This document shows, piece by piece, positions 45,515 through 56,788 of a stretch of DNA of 64,000 nt (position 1 is the first letter of the stretch; each line of letters begins with the position of its first letter). The position numbers were made by a program, and so were the translations under genes. Source of the stretch: Macrocybe gigantea. Lineage: Eukaryota > Basidiomycota > Agaricomycetes > Agaricales > Callistosporiaceae. The DNA lies in the NCBI GenBank assembly GCA_011319805.1, contig SJRY01000236.1:372001-436000 (forward strand). Reading direction: 5' to 3'. Under the pieces are notes generated by a model. That model worked only from the letters and a program-made list of their open reading frames with translations. It was not told the origin of the DNA and did not search any database.

Positions 45515-46171
45515 ATGTCAGACCGCGAAGGCCAGGGCGGTGGTTTACCACCTACAGATGACGATTTGTCCCTTCCAAAAGCCACAGTAGCGAAAATGAT
45601 CACTGGTACTTCGATCTTCTGCTTTCCAACACGCACGCTCACCTTCCCATGTCTCGCCCAGAACTACTTCCGAGCGACGTACTTTGTGCTAAAGAAACAC
45701 GCGATTTGGTCATAGAATGCTGTGTAGGTGAACAATACCAACTCTTTTGGCTCGATGTATCTGTTGTCTGACACCTTACAGAGTTCATACATCTAATCTC
45801 GTCGGAAGCGAATGAGATCTGCGAGCAAGAGTCAAAGAAAACGATAGCCCCTGAGCACATAATTTCTGCCCTTAAGGTGCGGAGCACAAGCTCTATATTT
45901 TGCGTAGCCGCTGAACGAAAGTTCAACCCCTAGAGGCTTGGTTTTGACTCGTTTACGGCGGACGTAGAGGATGTCCTAAAAGATCACAAACAACAGCAGA
46001 AGGTGATTACTCTATCAATATTTCTGTATTCTGAAACTCAATCAGCCACAGGACCGAGAGAAGAAGGTTTCAAAGTTTGAGCAGTCAGGAATGACGGAGG
46101 AAGAACTGCTCGCAAAACAGGAGGAACTTTTCGCTGCGAGTCGTGCAAAGTTCCAATCCGCTCAGCAATAG
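45515..46171 (+). CDS. NC2-beta/Dr1 histone-fold transcription regulator
   Basis: NC2 (Dr1-DRAP1) binds TBP on DNA and blocks or redirects Pol II initiation. Exons give MSDREGQGGGLPPTDDDLSLPK, ATVAKMITELLPSDVLCAKETR, DLVIECCVEFIHLISSEANEI, CEQESKKT, IAPEHIISALK and RLGFDSFTADVEDVLKDHKQQ. The histone fold spans residues 20-100, and a charged C-terminal helix follows (DREKKVSKFEQSG, EELLAKQEELFAASRAKFQ). All introns are GT-AG. An upstream in-frame ATG at 45438 would add 26 residues; I prefer 45515 because the family starts there. The stop lies 61 bases from the convergent PfkB gene stop. Confidence 0.92.
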
Positions 46172-46232
46172 CACGATCTCTTCGTATTATCATTATTGTG
46201 TGACGGGTACCATGTATGTATGTACTTTTCCT

Positions 46233-47629
46233 TTACTGCTTTAACCCTTTCCGGAGTTCTTTGAGCCTTCGCTCAGGAGCGTCACCATTCCACAGTTCCC
46301 TGGGTGTCACCTGTGAGAGAATCGGAAGGCCTGCTTGTTCTACAATGAAGGATGCGGACACCGTCGCGTAGAGCACGGCTTGGGATGATAGTCAGCCATG
46401 CAATGCAATCGCCTTTTCACATGTCATTACAAACCTTCGGAAACGCTGCCTGTGCAAGACAAGCCAGCAGCAAAACCACCCAGGAAACTATTACCAGCAC
46501 CTTCGAGCCAGTCAAACTAAATTCTCAACATGGAAACCCAGTTGGGAGAAGTCGATTTACCTGTGACATCAACGACCTTTGTGGAGTCATCCGCACTCCA
46601 GAATGCATCAACCCAAATACTATCTCCATGGGAAGTCTTGAGGTATGCACCCATGGCACCACACCTTATAACAACAGATCCTTCACCGTTTCCTACTCCA
46701 TACCCTAGAAATCTAGATGCCGCCTCTTCCACTAATGACTTCGTCACCGGAAGGGGTATGGAAAGGAGTGACAGTGCTTCTTCGGCGTTTGGGCTGGGCT
46801 GCCCCTTTGGTGCAAACCTAAAAGCAACTGCACGATGCTCACCTCAATACCTGGATGGATGGTAACACCTTGGCCAAGGCAGGAAGCTCTTCCGGTATAC
46901 ACCTATCCTGAGATCCAGACCAATGTGTATCCCTGTGTAAGAGGAGGTTGGAGGCTTACGGGAATGGGTTCGTAGATGGTCACTGGTTGCCAACCGTCGA
47001 CTTTCTTGATGCCTAGGACAATTTCTAATGCTCGTGAAGGCGAGCATATGAAGTGCAGCATCCTCGCGCCTTGTAGCTTTGTGCCGATGGTGTCTTCTGG
47101 AGTCAGGCGTATCCTAGGCGTGAGGTATTGAAATTCCCCTGATATTGCAGTTAGGGCTATCTTACGGAAAGACAGTGGATAACACTTGCGATGGTCGCCT
47201 TTGTACGCATTCAGAGCGCGTGTGGTTCCATTGTCGTGCTGTCGTCTAAACATCCATATCTCCTCTCCGTAGCTGAATAGCTGTTTCTTTATGGGCTCCG
47301 GAAAGTCATTGCCTTCGTCGATGATCATGCCGATCTTGTTGGCTGGAAGCCTGCCGGAGCATAAGCCAGTCTGCATCCTTTCGTAGTGCGACCGCATAAA
47401 AAGTACTCGACCATATTCGAGCCCCTATGACAGCATATGTACCTCCTCCGCCGATCTGAGAAACCATTAGTGCACACCTCGCATCAATCACAGGTGCCTA
47501 GCGTCGACACACCTGAGGTGGGACAGATATATCCAGCGGCTTTCCATTCTCGTCCGCATACGAGAATTCATCGATGATGAAAAGGCCTAGTGTAACGAAT
47601 TCCGGAGAGATGTGGGACGTGACCGTCAT
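46233..47629 (-). CDS. MAK32-like PfkB carbohydrate-kinase-fold protein
   Basis: PfkB proteins phosphorylate sugars or nucleosides; yeast Mak32 is a divergent member linked to stability of killer-virus M dsRNA. Exons give MTVTSHISPEFVTLGLFIIDEF, IGGGGTYAVIGARIW, FQYLTPRIRLTPEDT, WQPVTIYEPIP, VEEAASRFLGYGVGNG with SVVIRCGAMGAYL, and VVDVTGAGNSFLGGFAAGL. The end is TVSASFIVEQAGLP and PRELWNGDAPERRLKELRK. The anion-hole glycines are kept, but the position of the PfkB catalytic Asp (GAGD) is Asn (GAGN, codon 46490-46492). The protein may therefore be catalytically weak or non-enzymatic. It is divergent from the PPTase gene (96 bases). Confidence 0.8.
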
Positions 47630-47725
47630 GATCGTGGTCTGGGAGATAAGATTCCATGTTCATGGCGTCGGTTTACTATACTTGGCTTATCATCCTGTTC
47701 CCGTCTTTCTGGTGTTCCTCGCGCC

Positions 47726-48771
47726 ATGCAACTGCGCGCCGTTATCTATAATCCTGATACTTTTCCGGACGAAGCAAGTTCAAAACTCAGTCGTACCATA
47801 GCCGTCTGACTGAGAGCATTGGCAGCTATATCAGCGCGCTCTTGCACTACTAGATGAGGAGAGTTCAGCTCGGATTCGACGATTCTACCACCGTGCGGAC
47901 GCCTGCAGTGAGAAGTAGCCGGGAATGCTCCGTTAGAATGGATGATGATTGCGTCTTGCTAGGGACACTAATAGGCAAGTTTCTGACTCGCGCGCTGCTG
48001 CATGAGCGACATGTCCCCATGCACGCGATGTCATTCGCGAAGACATCTGCTGGGAAACCTTACATCGTATGTTTTCGTTTTTTTTTTCCACTATCTCGTT
48101 AGAGAAGGAGTTCCCATCCGACGTTCGCCTTGCTTCAAAGACGTCGCCCAGCATCAATCCGCCAATCGCTTATAACATCTCGCACGACAATGCTTTGGTC
48201 GCGCTGGCTTTTGGGGAAGGCACCCACAACCCGCCAGCGTATAATATCGGGGTGGACGTCATGAAAGTACGCATACCGAGTCGGGATACCTTGACTTCGT
48301 TTATCCATACGGTTGGGGATCAGGTGAATCGGCACGTCCCAGCCTCACTACAAGCATGGCTTTCGCCATTTCTCACCATGCTGACGACCGTATTCACAGC
48401 TCACCGACTTAGAGCACCGACAATTGTCTGCGATGTTGCCACAGGATGAGAGATTGAAGAGATTTTTCTGGATGTGGACGACGAAGGAAGCTTATACCAA
48501 AGCTTTGGGCATTGGGCTCGGGTTCGACTTTCGCCGCGTCGAATTCGATGTTGAGAACAACGTCGTTCGCGTCGATGGTGCAATCCCAGTGGGTTGGGAA
48601 TTCAACAAGTTCCTTGTCAAAGATGAAGAGGATCTGTACCAAGGTGTCGTTGCGGAGTTCAAAGGCGACGTTGAGACGAGAGTCATCCCAGAATCAGAAA
48701 CCCGCCAGTTGCTGGCTTGCCACGATGCTGTCTCGTTTATTAGCCAGATGGTGGACGAGTCGAAAGGGTGA
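47726..48771 (+). CDS. 4'-phosphopantetheinyl transferase
   Basis: This enzyme moves phosphopantetheine from CoA onto a carrier-protein Ser, activating fatty-acid synthase, alpha-aminoadipate reductase, polyketide and peptide synthases. Exons give MQLRAVIYNPDTFPDE, LYQRALALLDEESSARIRRFY, TLIGKFLTRALLHERHVP, FAKTSAGKPYI, NISHDNALVALAFG, GVDVMKVRIP and FFWMWTTKEAYTKALGIGLG. It continues through DFRRVEFDV to HDAVSFISQMVDES. GVDV and WTTKEAYTKA are the metal- and CoA-binding motifs of the Sfp type and are intact. The first intron (47774-47825) starts GCAAGT. A single broad-specificity enzyme of this type is usual in fungi. Confidence 0.9.
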
Positions 48772-48833
48772 CAACTCCATCAAGTCTGATTGGTATTATA
48801 CATGAACACTCACGATACCAACTTTTTACGTCC

Positions 48834-50569
48834 TCATCTCGAGTCCTCTATTGCAGAGACCGTGCTGCCAAGCAGCCAATCACCATAATATACACATTCG
48901 GACGGGTTCACCGGCCCGCCATCTTTGCAAAACTCGAAGGAAGGGCACAGACAACACGGAGATTCCGACCAGCCTAGTGTCAAGCACTCCTGTTTGATAG
49001 CTCGGTAGACAAAACCGCCGCTTTCGCCAAAGCTGTCGAAACCATCGGTTGGCGAAGATGACCTCTTAATTGACTTGTTTTTCATTTTTCTGCGACGACT
49101 CTCGTGATCGGACTCCTGGTCTGAAGAATCGCTGTCCGAGGATCGGGACTTCTTTTTGTGCATTTTCGCCGCGGAACGTCTTTCCTCATCGTCGCCTGAA
49201 CTCTCGTCTGAGCGGTGTCTTGATTTCTTCTTTTTCTTCCGAAGCTCGACATCGTCGGATTCGTCGTCATCTGATATACTCTTACTTTTCGTCCGTTTGC
49301 GTTTTGACGTATAACCAGAAGCCTCGTCAGAGCTGGACGACTCTTCGCTCGCGTCTTTTCTCTTCCTGCGCTTCTTTTTGTCCGCCACTTCCTCCTCCTC
49401 GTCAGAACGATGTTTTCGCTTCTTTTTCTTTTTCGACTTTCGATCGGAATCATCATCCGTGACAGCATCCGCATCCCAAAGCGAGGTGCCGAAGGCAGGT
49501 ATCTGAAAGATTGAGACTCAATGCCCGTTCTCGGATTGGGAAATCTATTTCTCGAACCTTTTCAATTTCTCCGTCTAAAATCAGGACGTTGAGCAACATC
49601 TCAACATGCTCGACAGACAGTTCGGTCTCTGTAAGGCGAGCTCTTTTGAGTGAGTTGCGGATTGTTTGTGCTGAAGGATATTGAGGCGAATTGGACAGTG
49701 CGTAGAGGGCAGTTTCAGACCCATTGCGGCGTTTTGGGAAAGTCTTCATGGCCAGTGATCAGGTGAAAACTAGTGCAGGGGCGAAAAAAAGGAGACTGAC
49801 CACGTCCCGAATAAACTTCAAGCACGCGTCTTTCAGATGTTGGATGAATTCGACATCTAATTCATTATCCGTATACCAAGGGCCACCAGTTAAAATGACC
49901 GATGGTTCCAGGCCTTCTAACATGTATATCTTTCGGGTAGGGTGCTGTGTGGTCGCATATTAAAACGTAAAATCATTGAAGCCGACAGTGAGGCCATGCC
50001 TGAACGGATTGAACGCGCTTAATGAGTCGCTTCTGTACGAGGGTTTTCAGGCATCTATCGATGACAGTCTGATGCAGGTTCGTTTTCGCCTTGAGGTGTT
50101 TCGTCCATATACCTGTCCGATAACGTGTAAAGCAAACAAGGGCGGAAAGAATCCAGGCCATACCTTCTGTGCGAGAGGCTTTAATGTGTCCGAGGACTAG
50201 ATTCTCCTCGCCACTCAAGTCCCTTGTCCTATTTACATATTGATGTTAAAAAAAAGTGATATTTCTTTGGATTCGGTTCACGCACGCAACGAGTTCACCC
50301 TTTGTCACGGCGCGAAACAGGATAGCTCCCTTGGAGTCGGCGAACGATTTGAAGAGGCCGACGCCAAGCAGGAAATTGAGTGCATTTTGTCGGGCGGCTG
50401 GGCCCGGGACTATGGCTTCAGCTTGCTTGCCAGTCAGTTCCTACTTGCGGATCGCGAATGAGTCAACAAGCGGAGGAGAGACGGGTATGGCAGATGAAAC
50501 CTTGTTGGGGGCTGCGAGAGCAGCTTGATGCAGTTTGCTTTCGAGTTCATTGGGAGGTCGTTTGCTCAT
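48834..50569 (-). CDS. RNA polymerase III subunit Rpc34/RPC6 with a Lys/Ser/Asp-rich insertion
   Basis: Rpc34 helps Pol III bind TFIIIB and open the promoter. Exons give MSKRPPNELESKLHQAALAAP, winged-helix sequence (ELTGKQAEAIVPG, NALNFLLGVGLFKSF, LFRAVTKGELVA), DLSGEENLVLGHIKAS and WTKHLKAKTNLHQTVIDRCL. Then come PTRKIYMLEGLEPSVILTGG, PWYTDNELDVEFIQHLKDAC and ETALYALSNSPQYPSAQTIR. A segment of about 140 residues, mostly Lys, Arg, Ser, Asp and Glu (49080-49480), precedes the Fe-S end: GGFVYRAIKQECLTLGWSES, then PCCLCPSFEFCKDGGPVNPSEC. The four-cysteine motif is intact. The yeast and human proteins lack such a long charged insertion. Confidence 0.87.
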
Positions 50570-50769
50570 TGGAGAGAGGAAAGATGTCGATCAGGTGAGG
50601 AACAGAATTCCCTGACAGGGTCACTCGCATTTCCACCAATCAAAGCACTGAGTAGTGATTGGATACATTTCGCATTCCATCCAGTTGACTAGGTCAATTA
50701 TAGATATAATATACGATTAGATACGATACATTTGCGATGGATACAGACTATCAAGGAGGATACAGATCA

Positions 50770-51824
50770 CTAATAGGCAAAAAAGTCTATCTGAACATCA
50801 TCTTGTGGAGACGTGCTTTCAATCGGAAAATCACTAGTTATCGGTTTCGACTGCCACACACGGCCCTCGTCAGCCGAGTCTTGCTGGGTAGATCCCCATT
50901 GCATGCCACACAGCTCAAAAGCCCTCAGATGGCGAAGCGAGGTCAAGGCGTGGGCGACGTTCTCATAGAATGTCTAGGAACAGGTGATATCATGATCTGA
51001 AGGGACGGCGGCACGATATTGGTAGTCAAACACTTACGGCATCGGGAGCTTCCGAAAAGTTGTAAGTCGTCATTATTCGCAAGTAGATTAGATGCGGCGT
51101 GTGATGTACAAACGCCTGCAACAGGGGCACCGGTTGCGTGCTCGTAGTCACGCTGACGAATGTTAGTTCCACCGTCGATTTCGAGAGAACATGGATGTCT
51201 TCGTCGGTCAGATCACCTGAGCTCAGGTGAACGCTGTCCAAAGGACGACCAGGGACGATAAGCTTTGCCACATCAACGGGGCCACCGAAATGGGACAACA
51301 AGGCGAGCGAAGAAGGTGAAGGGGTGGTGCTAAGGCCGCTGGCATGTCTCCAACCGACTCCAACTCGAGTTCCGAGAGAGCCATTGTCTTGGACAGGAAA
51401 TTGGCCACATGGCAGTCCCAAGGAAAAGAAGAGACAAAACGCGATAGACGTGGATAGACAACAGTCGGGGACCATTTAGGACCCAGCTGACGTCTGGTCT
51501 CGCGAAGATATCCAATGATGTAAGTTGAGTCATGTTCGCGAGCGCGGCTGCAAGACAGAGGTAGAATGATCGAAAGCAAATGGAACCGGTCCCGATGCGA
51601 ATGGCGAAAGTCCGCACATGTTCGGCAAGGTTTGGCCGTCGGGCGAGAGTCATAACGACACTCGTTCTCCAGGATGGAGACGAAATAGAAAGATGCCGGT
51701 AGAGGAGCCGCTGGGCGACCGGGGCAATGTGAGAACATGTCCGGGCCAGGGAAACAAAGTCAGCGGGGGTGAGGCGCTTGCATATGTTGTCGAGAAGCTC
51801 ATTGGGGAGGCTCTCAATAGACAT
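50770..51824 (-). CDS. F-box/leucine-rich-type protein with two apparent frameshifts
   Basis: F-box proteins present targets to SCF ubiquitin ligases. The start MSIESLPNELLDNICKRLTP and DFVSLARTCSHIAPVAQRLLY is a clear F-box. Leucine-rich-like sequence follows: MTQLTSLDIFARPDVSWVLN, TVVYPRLSRFVSSFPWDCHV, ALSELELESV, LALLSHFGGPVDVAKLIVPG and DEDIHVLSKSTVELTFVSVT. After an intron come TFYENVAHALTSLRHLRAFEL and an acidic end. The frame slips twice, at gggg 51467-51470 and gggg 51321-51324 (plus strand), and one extra base in each run restores it. It is either a real gene with two assembly errors or a young pseudogene. F-box genes expand and decay often in these fungi. Confidence 0.65.
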
Positions 51825-52035
51825 GATGGCCTATGAGGAGAAGTAAACGCGAAAAGCGCTGGATTATATAGTCAGGAGCGACGCAGGGCGGAAGACCAAT
51901 TAAATGGGAAAATGATCGCCGCGTTCGCAACGTGCGAAGAAGGATCAAGCGAAAGGACAGGAGAAAAGTACCGTGTCGACATGATGGTTGATGAATGGAC
52001 CTGTGCACAAAAAGTTTTGTGATTCCAGTCCCTCC

Positions 52036-54813
52036 ATGCTCCGATTACGTAACATCGCCTCTTTCCATGCTTCCCCGTCCATCCTCCGCCCTGTGGCGAT
52101 GGAGGCCACCCCGTTTTTCACTACGTCTGCTATTCCAACACGCTCCAATAACCTCCGCGGCACACTCAGGTATCGCCCTCTACCCGTCCGACACGTAGCA
52201 GCGCTTCTTAGCCGTCTTTTTATAGCCCATACCCGAAACGCACCCATAATTGCGGCTCGCTCTCTGCCAACGACGCTGGGACACGCGTTGTGCTGGCTGG
52301 ATGGCTCCTTCCTGAGCGGTGATTATCACTCCTTCTGAAAACCCCATATGTCACGCCCAGCATACTCAATTTCCTTTTCAAGTAAAGGGAGACTCATGTC
52401 CTTTTATCCTCTAAAGGACTCCTCTGGCTCTACACAGCTTATTGTCGACCATTCAGATGATAATTCCGACCTTTCTGCGCTATCTGATGTGTCTCCGGAA
52501 TCAACGGTGCTGATTGAGGGCACTGTTGTTTTGCGCCCTTCTGAGGCACGACGTCCTGTTAGTCTCCATCTTTGTCTTGACACCTTATCTGGATCTGGGG
52601 ACCAACAGGTCTTCTGGCTAGAGCCCTACAGGTGAAATCGATGTCCGGGTCGAGAAATTTACGGTTTTGAACTCTGCGGTTGATTTGCCATTCATGCCAC
52701 ACAATACCCGGAATCTGGTACGCTATGCATCATTTCACCCTTTTTGCAACCCGAGGCTCACATTGGCCGGCTATAGCCTAATGACGACTTAAGAGCTCGG
52801 TATCGGTATTTAGATCTTCGCCGAACCGCACTCTCGGATAATCTCAAAAGGAGGAGCCAGATCGCTCAGATTGTTCGCAATGTGTTACACGAAAATGGTT
52901 TGTGTCTTGCATCCTACCGCGTCTGGTTCGTCTCATCCTCGTGTTTGATCAGATTTCGTGGAAGTGGAAACCCCTGTCCTTTTAAGATCTTCGCCTGAAG
53001 GCGCTCGCGAATTTCTAGTGCCGACCCGAATGTCCAAAGTCGAAAAGGACTACACGGCACGGAATACGCCCTTGTTTTACGCGTTGCAGCAATCCCCTCA
53101 GCAACCAAAGCAGCTTCTGATATGTTCTGGCGGCGTAGACAGATATTTCCAGCTGGCGAAGTGCTTCCGTGACGAGGACGGAAGGAAGGATAGACAGCCC
53201 GAGTTCACTCAAATTGATATCGAAATGGCTTTCGTTTCATGGGGAATACCCGAACCATCCATACCAAGGTATACCAACACCTGGCGCATCGGAGGAATGG
53301 AAGTACGCGATACCGTCGAAACTTTAATTCGGATGATTTGGAGAAAGATGGAAGGGTTGTCGCTACCGCCTCGCTTCAGAGTAATGACCTATCATGAAGC
53401 AATGACACGAGTGCGTAATCTGCCGATTTAGCCCCCGCTAATTTCAACGAAGTCTCCCGCATAGTATGGATCAGACAAACCGGATACTCGTTTCGGTCTA
53501 GAGGTCTGGATTTCAGCACGAGAGAAAATACATATGCTCACCTGCGGCTATTTTCAGATCTTGAATATTACCAATCTGCTGAGTGAAGAGCAGCAAGCCT
53601 TGTTACAACAACGGGGCGAAGTTCTAGAATGCATACCAGTTAGGCAATCGACCGAACGCGAGTTCCTTGGCGCATCCCGAGTGTGCGAACCCGAGTCCAA
53701 TTCTCCTGTCGTATGTATGTCTTACAAGCTTGCTGACTATGATTTTGACGCCTGTGAGGGGCAGGAGCGCATTGTGTTGACAAAGCAAAATATGGACACC
53801 TGGTTGTCGAAGTGTAATGTTCTGTCAGGCTTGGTGGGCCACGATGCTCGGAATCTTTCTTCTATCAATGAGAAGCTCCGTTTGACGCCAGGCGATGATA
53901 TATGGCTTGCCTGCAGCCCGCAAAGTCCGAGGGTATTGATTATTCTTTTTCCATGTCCATGTGAATACCTCGTGGCTAATTGTCATTGGTTGTAGGGCGG
54001 CTCAACATCTCTAGGGGCTCTTCGCCTTCGCTTATCTGAATTGGCGCAGAGTCGCGGTAAGGAGCTCGAAACCTGTAAGCCGTCGAGAACGCATGCTCAT
54101 GTTTTCTTTGTTTCAGATGAGTTCATCATGCCCTCGGACCATCATTTCTTATGGATTACCGAGTTCCCTCTTTTCACTAGAGATGAGGACAAGGAATTCT
54201 TAGCGAAAGGCCGGTGGAGCAGTTCACATCACCCGTTTACGGCACCCATGTGGCAAGATATCGAGGTGATGTACAGAGGCGAGATTGATAAGGTATTTGA
54301 AATTCGTATCTCCATGCCTTTTGTTCCTCAGCGCGATGACAGGTTCGCGGGCAGCATTATGATCTCGTTCTGAACGGGGTCGAAATTGGAGGTGGTTCTG
54401 TTCGTGTCCACGACGCGGCCATGCAGGATTACATATTCAGCAACGTGCTCCAGGTCAGCATTAATTCTTGCCTTGTTTCGGGCTTTTGCACATTCTGATA
54501 CGACCGAAACAAAAAAAAAAAGCTAAGCGACTCCGAGAAGTCGCCTTTCCAACATCTTTTACACGCCCTGAAAAGCGGTGCACCTCCCCATGGTGGCATT
54601 GCACTTGGTAAGAGGAGCCAGCGATCAGGTCCAGCATGGTGACTCACCCGTTCTTTAGGCTTCGATCGCCTGATGGCGATACTTTGCAAGACACAGTCAA
54701 TTCGAGACGTCATCGCGTTTCCAAAGACGAGCACTGGTACCGACCTCCTTTTCAAAAGCCCAGCTCCTGTAAGCGATGAGATTCTTCATCAATACGGTAT
54801 CCAATCGCAGTAG
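52036..54813 (+). CDS. MSD1: Mitochondrial aspartyl-tRNA synthetase
   Basis: Bacterial-type class II synthetase charging mitochondrial tRNA-Asp. The N-terminus [18 protein letters not shown] is a presequence. Then [21 protein letters not shown] (anticodon domain), [19 protein letters not shown] and [10 protein letters not shown]. Motif 2 is [20 protein letters not shown] with [10 protein letters not shown], followed by [13 protein letters not shown]. The inserted domain has [13 protein letters not shown] and [16 protein letters not shown]. The catalytic end carries [42 protein letters not shown] and motif 3 [16 protein letters not shown]. All motifs are intact over about fifteen exons. One intron ends in a poly-A tract (AAAAAG before CTAAGC, acceptor 54521-54522). 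Confidence 0.94.
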
Positions 54814-54915
54814 ACTATAAACAATCTCTGAACGGAAATAATGTTAATGATAATGGTGACGAAAAGACGAAAAGGCACTCGTAAGAAATGGTAAGAAAGC
54901 TAACTATACATTAAA

Positions 54916-56788
54916 CTACACGACATCAGGTGGGGAAGCAAGTGGTGTTGCGGGACAATTTTCAAGTTCATCTGGTGGGTCTGGCTTCGCTGGCATCGGA
55001 TCTGGAGGCGAGGTCGCTTGCGGGAACAAAGTTGAAGAGCGTGGTGTGGTCGCATCCTCTCCTGTTTCATGCTGAGGATGGCCATACACAGTCGAACAAG
55101 TGGCCGGCTGACCAGTGTCGACCTGAGACGGCTCTGGCTCTGCTGTTGATGGCGTGTTCAAATTTGAGGACGTTTGATCCTCGGCGCCATTCAGCTTTTG
55201 GCTCGCCTGACTTTCTTCGATGGCAGGCAGGACGGAACGAAGTTTAGACTCAGATTTACGCGAAGTGGCTATGGGAGGAGCAGAATGACGACGATTGGGG
55301 ACCGATGGCGGAGATACGGAGCGTGGGGGCGTTGATGAGGGTGAGGTGACAGTGGCAGTGCTCGCCCATTCCGTGGATTCAGATGAGAAGATGCCACCAT
55401 TGTTGGTTTGGGGAAGCCAAGAAGCGACCTTGTCCATGGTTTCTGCTGCGTCACGTTCGGGAGTGCCTGTCATGGGGCTGGGAGATGACGACTGGGGATT
55501 CGTCATGATTGAAAGTGGAGCCAGGATGCTGAAGATTTGATCTTCTGCTTGAGGTGGGCCGTAGGAGTCGAATGGATCCGGCACGGATTGCAGCATGGGT
55601 TCAATAACTGGATCCGACCTGTTTCAACAAAAGCGTTGAACCACATGCTTCACGATTGACCTTAACGAGAAAAAAAAAGGAAGACGTACGCTTTAGATGT
55701 AAAGCGGTCGAAGACTTCCATTGTAGATCGAACAACAATACAGACCTGCCGTACGCAAGGGAAAATAGACATTAGACAACACGAATTAGAGAAGAACAAA
55801 TTGCGAGAGTATGCGTACCTTCCCCTGAACGACATCCCAGACCTGCTCCTCATGTTCGCATATTTGTCGGTAATGCGTGATCTTCAGTTCATCAAGTTCG
55901 TCTACCTGACGTTGCAACACCGCCAGCGCCTCGCGGAATGTCTGCAAATCTACAGGTCTCTGGCTCAGGAAGTGTCAGAGCAAGAGCCGATTTCAAGAAC
56001 ACATACTGCGCTCCTTCCTGTTCATGTTTCGCATTTCGGTGTCGCGTATGATTTGACTCTTCTCGCGCAAGGCCTTTTCATAAGAAGCGGAACGTTCCTG
56101 CGAGTGGCCAAGGGAATGATGAGCTTTGCTTTGCGCAGAATCGACAGATGCGTACGTTTACAACAGCGCGGTACGAGTCTAGATGTTGACGCAACGGCTT
56201 CTCAAACTTCTTGTCAATAGTTTCAGCCTAACAGTGGTTCTGAGAATGCGCATCATCGGACAGTCGTAATCCGAAACCGACCAGGACATGCCAGTGGTTT
56301 CCAATTAAATGATGCAGGCCGCCGGCTGCCTGCATCCTGGCGCCGGCCTCGTAGGAGGGACCCTTTAGGCTTGGAGAGCTGCTTGAGCTGACGGCGCACA
56401 CGACATTTCCGGAGGACTCACCCGCTACAACTCTCCATGGCATTCGCGAAGGCGGCCGTGGCTTTTGACATCATCATGAGTGCTTCTCGATAACTCTGAC
56501 TAGCAGTCATCAACTGGACGCGGAAAAATAGGAGGGTGAATTTCATCTCGCTTGCTTGTGTATCTTGGCGTATATTAATGACCGGAGGATGCTTACCTCT
56601 TCGTATGCCTGGACGCTGGCCTTGAGGTTCGTTCGGGTGATGATCTTTTCTGGGCCATCGGCTCCAAAGTTCATGGCAGATGCGTGAGTGGTGTCGGAGA
56701 AAGTAGGCGAAGGCGGTCCTGGGGATGTGCTGCGCCTGCCTACTCGAAAGGCCATCGAGCGCAGAGAACGAGGTCGTTGGGGAGCCAT
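54916..56788 (-). CDS. BAR/I-BAR-like protein, possibly IVY1-like
   Basis: Start MAPQRPRSLRSMAFRVGRRS. A helical region of about 230 residues follows: ITRTNLKASVQAYEE, then SYREALMMMSKATAAFANAM, GGLHHLIGNHWHVL, LFDKKFEKPLRQHLDSY-type, then FREALAVLQRQVDELDELKI, ICEHEEQVWDVVQGKV and EVFDRFTSKASDPVIEPM. Long amphipathic helices with regular charge are typical of BAR-superfamily dimers that bind curved membrane. Yeast Ivy1, a phospholipid- and Ypt7-binding vacuolar I-BAR protein, is the nearest family I can suggest. The last 220 residues are Ser/Pro/Thr-rich and disordered. The name is tentative; the helical domain is not. Confidence 0.65.

Noticed and set aside
50737..51000. An 87-codon plus-strand frame as a small gene.
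   Set aside because: It is antisense to the last exon and intron of the F-box gene, whose C-terminus (TFYENVAHALTSLRHLRAFEL) is convincing.
50770..51824. The F-box gene as a clear pseudogene.
   Set aside because: Both frame breaks sit in G4 runs and match the one-base pattern seen in unrelated housekeeping genes, so assembly error is the simpler explanation. I kept it as a CDS with reduced confidence.
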